NCBI RefSeq assembly: GCF_943193215.1
Contig: NZ_CALPDH010000022.1
Span: forward strand, 51,959 to 115,958
DNA from: Acetatifactor aquisgranensis
GTDB lineage: Bacteria > Bacillota > Clostridia > Lachnospirales > Lachnospiraceae
Length of the DNA: 64,000 bases
Direction of reading: 5' to 3'
Shown: positions 61,238-64,000 of the stretch, one piece after another
Layout: each line of letters opens with the position of its first letter
Position numbering within the stretch: the first letter of the stretch is position 1
Made by a program: the position numbers and the translations under genes
Notes under the pieces: generated by a model
Told to the model about the DNA's origin: nothing
The model's database searches: none
The model's input: the letters and a program-made list of their open reading frames with translations, nothing else

Positions 61238-61420
61238 CCGTTGCTGGTGTGGCGTCAGCCACGCCAGCAGGTAAAACCCCTCGGTATCTAACAGAGGGGT
61301 ACGTTTGCAAATAGACAATAGACGAAAAACATAGGAAACATAAGGCTTCTAGCATGATTTCCTAGAAAAAATCGGCTGTGAAGTCGCCTTAAAAAACTTC
61401 ACACTTGACAGATTGGGGGT
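61238..61420 (+). other. Probable oriT of the Tn916-like element
   Basis: Between the Orf21- and Orf20-type genes, where Tn916 has its oriT. Inverted repeats: GCTGGTGTGGC (61243-61253) with GCCACGCCAGC (61258-61268), and ACCCCTC (61276-61282) with GAGGGGT (61294-61300), then an AT-rich stretch. The nick site is not identified. Confidence 0.72.
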
Positions 61421-62617
61421 ATGGTTCTGAATGAAGAACAATGGATAAAAGAATTACGGGAGAAACGGATTGCCTACGGTATCTCACAAGGCAGGCTGGC
61501 GGTGGCTTCTGGTATCACAAGGGAATATCTCAACAAGATAGAAAGCGGAAAAATGAAGCCGTCAAAGGAACTTCTTCATACTCTGCATAAGGAACTGGCA
61601 AGGTTCAATCCAGAAGCACCGCTTACCATGCTGTTTGATTATGTAAAAATTCGTTTTCCCACGCTGGATATACAGCACATCATCAAAGATATATTAAAAC
61701 TGAATATCAACTATATGCTCCATGAAGATTACGGGCGTTACAGTTATACGGAGCATTATTCTTTAGGGGACATCTTTATCTATACGTCGGCTGACGAAGA
61801 AAAAGGTGTTCTTTTAGAATTAAAGGGGCGTGGTTGCAGGCAGTTTGAAAGTTACCTGCTGGCACAGCAAAGAAGCTGGTATGACTTTCTCATGGACGCA
61901 TTGGTAGACGGTGGCGTGATGAAGCGTATCGACCTTGCTATCAACGACCATACGGGCATTTTGGATATTCCAGAGCTTGCGGAAAAATGCAGGAAACGGG
62001 AATATATCGGAAAGTCCAGAAGCTATAAGTTTTACCAGTCGGGTGAGCTTATCAAGCACAGAGAGGACGACAGAGAATATATGGGACGTACCCTTTATCT
62101 TGGTTCGCTGAAATCTGATGTGTATTTCTGTATCTATGAAAAGGACTATGAGCAGTACGTCAAGCTGGGGACACCTTTGGAAGAAGCCGACATTATCAAC
62201 CGTTTTGAGATACGGCTTAGAAATGAACGTGCCTATTATGCAGTACGAGATTTGCTGACCTATTATGACGCAGAACAGACCGCCTTTTCTATCATCAACC
62301 AGTATGTGCGGTTTGTTGATGAAGAACCCGACAAGCGAAAAAATGACTGGAAGCTCAATGACCGCTGGGCTTGGTTTATCGGCGATAACAGACAGAGCTT
62401 GAAGCTGACGACAAAGCCAGAGCCTTATACCTTAGACCGTACATTGCGGTGGGTACAAAGGCAGGTAGCACCGACCTTGAAAATGCTGAAAAAGATTGAT
62501 AAGGGAAACGGGACTGACTACATGACAACAATCGAACAGCAGGCAAAGCTCACAGAAAAGCATGAAATGATAATCAAACAGCAGACGACCCCTGCAAAAG
62601 ATTTAGTAGAAAGTTAG
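61421..62617 (+). CDS. MobT-type conjugative relaxase, Tn916 Orf20-like
   Basis: 398 residues. N-terminal HTH (ISQGRLAVASGITREYLNKIESGKMKPS) followed by a rolling-circle replication initiator-like nuclease domain: GRGCRQFESYLLAQQRSWYDF, MKRIDLAINDHTGILDI, RTLYLGSLKSDVYFCIYEKD, then FEIRLRNERAY. It nicks oriT and starts strand transfer. GGGGG before the ATG. Length and order fit Tn916 Orf20. Confidence 0.9.
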   Translation: MVLNEEQWIKELREKRIAYGISQGRLAVASGITREYLNKIESGKMKPSKELLHTLHKELARFNPEAPLTMLFDYVKIRFPTLDIQHIIKDILKLNINYMLHEDYGRYSYTEHYSLGDIFIYTSADEEKGVLLELKGRGCRQFESYLLAQQRSWYDFLMDALVDGGVMKRIDLAINDHTGILDIPELAEKCRKREYIGKSRSYKFYQSGELIKHREDDREYMGRTLYLGSLKSDVYFCIYEKDYEQYVKLGTPLEEADIINRFEIRLRNERAYYAVRDLLTYYDAEQTAFSIINQYVRFVDEEPDKRKNDWKLNDRWAWFIGDNRQSLKLTTKPEPYTLDRTLRWVQRQVAPTLKMLKKIDKGNGTDYMTTIEQQAKLTEKHEMIIKQQTTPAKDLVES

Positions 62618-62631
62618 GAGTGATAAAAAAT

Positions 62632-62764
62632 ATGGGTATTATTAAAAGACTTCCTGCTGGTATCTATAGGAATGGGTATCGGCGTAGTCTTGATGTGTAT
62701 GTTAAGTGTCGGTAAGGAAGCCGACTATAAAATGAAACAATTAGAAGAAAGCGAGGACAAATAA
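62632..62764 (+). pseudogene. DUF3789-like small membrane protein with shifted start
   Basis: The DUF3789 product of Tn916-like elements (LLKDFLLVSIGMGIGVVLMCML..., one TM helix) is coded in one frame up to 62764. The ATG at 62632 with its ribosome site is in a different frame, one base off, and the correct frame has no start codon. Likely a one-base deletion near 62634. Confidence 0.55.
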
Positions 62765-62765
62765 C

Positions 62766-62987
62766 ATGAATTTCGGTCAAAATTTATATCAATGGTTTTT
62801 ATCAAACGCACAGAGCTTAGTGCTTATGGCGATTGTGGTTATCGGTATCTACTTAGGGTTCAAGCGTGAGTTTTCAAAATTCATTGGCTTCTTGATAGTT
62901 GCCTTGATTGCTGTCGGCTTGGTATTCAATGCCGGCGGTGTGAAAGATGTACTGTTAGAGCTGTTCAATAAGATTATCGGTGCATAA
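62766..62987 (+). CDS. Tn916 Orf19-like small membrane protein (TcpD-like)
   Basis: 73 residues with two TM helices (about 15-33, 41-60): MNFGQNLYQWFLSNAQSLV, GIYLGFKREFSKFIGF. A conserved conjugation-operon membrane protein (TcpD-like), likely a channel subunit. Starts one base after the stop of the preceding frame. Confidence 0.85.
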   Translation: MNFGQNLYQWFLSNAQSLVLMAIVVIGIYLGFKREFSKFIGFLIVALIAVGLVFNAGGVKDVLLELFNKIIGA

Positions 62988-63062
62988 GTGGTGTGTAAAA
63001 GAAGTCATTCTGAAAAGATCGACTGCTTTTTCCATACTCAAAAATTAGATTGGAGTGATGAA

Positions 63063-63359
63063 ATGAACGATATTTTTAAGGATATGCAGGCAAAAGTCGG
63101 CTGTGAATACATTTCCGACCTGCCCTCTTACAAGCGTAAGGTGTGGCATGAAATGAAACTACTGAACCTTGCCAACTATGAAGAAAGACAGTTAGAAGAT
63201 TTTTCAAAGTATGTGTTTGGTATGTCGTACCAGACCTTAAAAGATGTGATGAAACAACAGAAAGGACGTGAGGAACAATGCAGGAAACAAGGGTGCTGGT
63301 GGAAACGAGAGGAACAACTGGCGAAGAAACAATATCATACTGGTTCGACTTGCCGATAG
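63063..63359 (+). CDS. Small conserved conjugation-element protein, 3' extended
   Basis: About 98 residues: MNDIFKDMQAKVGCEYISDL, EMKLLNLANYEERQLEDFSKYVFG. Conserved in Tn916-type elements, function unknown. GGAGTG before ATG 63063. The frame overlaps the next gene by 82 bases, and its last about 27 residues are encoded by DNA of that gene, so the original stop was probably lost. Confidence 0.6.
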   Translation: MNDIFKDMQAKVGCEYISDLPSYKRKVWHEMKLLNLANYEERQLEDFSKYVFGMSYQTLKDVMKQQKGREEQCRKQGCWWKREEQLAKKQYHTGSTCR

Positions 63360-63781
63360 ATGTTGCCGGGTTTGAAGAAAAGCTAGGTATCGGTGCAGAA
63401 AGTCAAGATTATCGTATTATCGAAAAGGTGTTGCCTTATGCTGATGAAGTCCACGAACACACCAGCGTGTACCAGCTCAACGAATTAGATTTTATGTACC
63501 GCCAGCTTTCAAGTGATATGCAGGAAGAATATGTATCACTACTTACGGTGTATGAAAATTTAGAAGCACTTTATATTTGCAGGAACGTGATTACGGTTTA
63601 TCCCGACTGCAAAAGCATGATAGATGTTGCAAGGCAAAAGCTGATGAATGACCCGACGTTCAAACATTTATCCGAGGACTGTCAAGAATACTACTTTGAC
63701 TTTGAAGCCTATGCTTCTCACTTGCAGGAACACGGGAAATTTTTAGTAACAGAACACGGTATTTTTGAACTGCCAGAGTAG
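63278..63781 (+). CDS. ArdA-like antirestriction protein, first copy
   Basis: 167 residues with the ArdA fold pattern: N-terminal strand followed by TISYWFDLPID, later VYQLNELDFMY, and the acidic C-terminal domain with YYFDFEAYASHLQEHGKF, LVTEHGIFELPE (the conserved NHGIFE end). ArdA mimics B-form DNA and blocks type I restriction enzymes, protecting transferred DNA. Acidic as expected. Weakly similar to its neighbour. Confidence 0.8.
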   Translation: MQETRVLVETRGTTGEETISYWFDLPIDVAGFEEKLGIGAESQDYRIIEKVLPYADEVHEHTSVYQLNELDFMYRQLSSDMQEEYVSLLTVYENLEALYICRNVITVYPDCKSMIDVARQKLMNDPTFKHLSEDCQEYYFDFEAYASHLQEHGKFLVTEHGIFELPE

Positions 63782-63798
63782 GAAATGAGGTGGTGCTT

Positions 63799-64000
63799 AT
63801 GATTGATGATATGGCGGTTTACATTGCTAATCTTGGCAAATACAATGAGGGCTATTTAGTCGGTGCTTGGTTCACGTTCCCCATTGACGAGGAAGATGTA
63901 AAAGGAAAAATCGGCTTAAATGAACTGTCGGACGGCGAATTGAGGGAGACGCAAATGACGAATTATTTTTCCAACCTTTATCCAATTGACTGCGCAGTGC
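63799..64000 (+). CDS. ardA: ArdA antirestriction protein, second copy (runs off window)
   Basis: The first 67 residues are visible: MAVYIANLGKYNEGYLVGAWFTFPID is the diagnostic ArdA start, close to Tn916 Orf18. AGGTGG before ATG 63799. Cut by the window end, so the rest is unseen. Confidence 0.88.
   Translation, partial: MIDDMAVYIANLGKYNEGYLVGAWFTFPIDEEDVKGKIGLNELSDGELRETQMTNYFSNLYPIDCAV

Noticed and set aside
1..64000. CRISPR arrays, rRNA genes and complete insertion sequences
   Set aside because: None seen: no regular spaced repeats, no rRNA-like stretches, and no intact transposase with flanking ends.

Overview
The window looks like a chromosome segment from a gut Lachnospiraceae (Clostridia). 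Evidence is the cysE-cysS-mrnC-rlmB-sigH gene order, a cysteine T-box, a sporulation-type sigma-H, strong AGGAGG ribosome sites, and GC-rich host DNA interrupted by AT-richer mobile DNA. No gene here fixes the species.

Region 1 (1-24.9 kb) is mostly housekeeping and regulation, nearly all on the minus strand. It holds the start of a sensor kinase, an M42 peptidase, a nitroreductase, a TPR-type regulator, a TrmB regulator with a PfkB kinase, and an RND efflux pump with its TetR repressor, palindromic operator and consensus promoter. The T-box-controlled cysteine operon follows, then a DEAD-box helicase with ispF, tRNA-Met and an SDR dehydrogenase. A Ro60 (TROVE) pseudogene comes next. Just upstream of it I can fold a Y RNA-like tRNA mimic, which is the most interesting object in the window. 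A BlaR1/BlaI pair with twin operators closes the region.

Region 2 (25-34.7 kb) is a scarred area of gene fragments (GntR, nucleotidyltransferase, FecE-like ATPase, NUDIX, unidentified tails) around intact genes: DUF2200, a membrane-anchored alpha/beta hydrolase with a divergent TetR regulator, and a paired ABC exporter. Region 3 (34.7-41.8 kb) is the AT-richer wreck of a mobilizable element: a broken serine recombinase, a relaxase with its middle deleted, duplicated DUF3847 genes, an RHH repressor under a palindromic promoter, an Rpn-like nuclease and a TnpW-like protein. Inside it sits a three-gene cluster of unknown function.

Region 4 (41.9-47.3 kb) is an iron-siderophore ABC uptake operon with an AraC regulator. 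Region 5 (47.4-53 kb) is a small defence-island relic: a PglZ tail, a broken AlbA/HATPase protein and an intact PHP-SMC (TrlF-like) ATPase. It is bracketed by a DUF2200 3' fragment and an intact DUF2200 copy. Beside it is a 111-bp MITE-like element with 8-bp target duplications. A TfoX C-terminal protein and a C-type-lectin-like lipoprotein follow.

Region 6 (about 54.9 kb to the end) is the leading part of a Tn916-family conjugative element: a large thioester/VaFE surface adhesin, two DUF961 proteins, a cargo gene, the FtsK-like coupling protein, an oriT-like region, the MobT-type relaxase, small membrane proteins and two consecutive ArdA-type antirestriction genes, the second cut by the window end.
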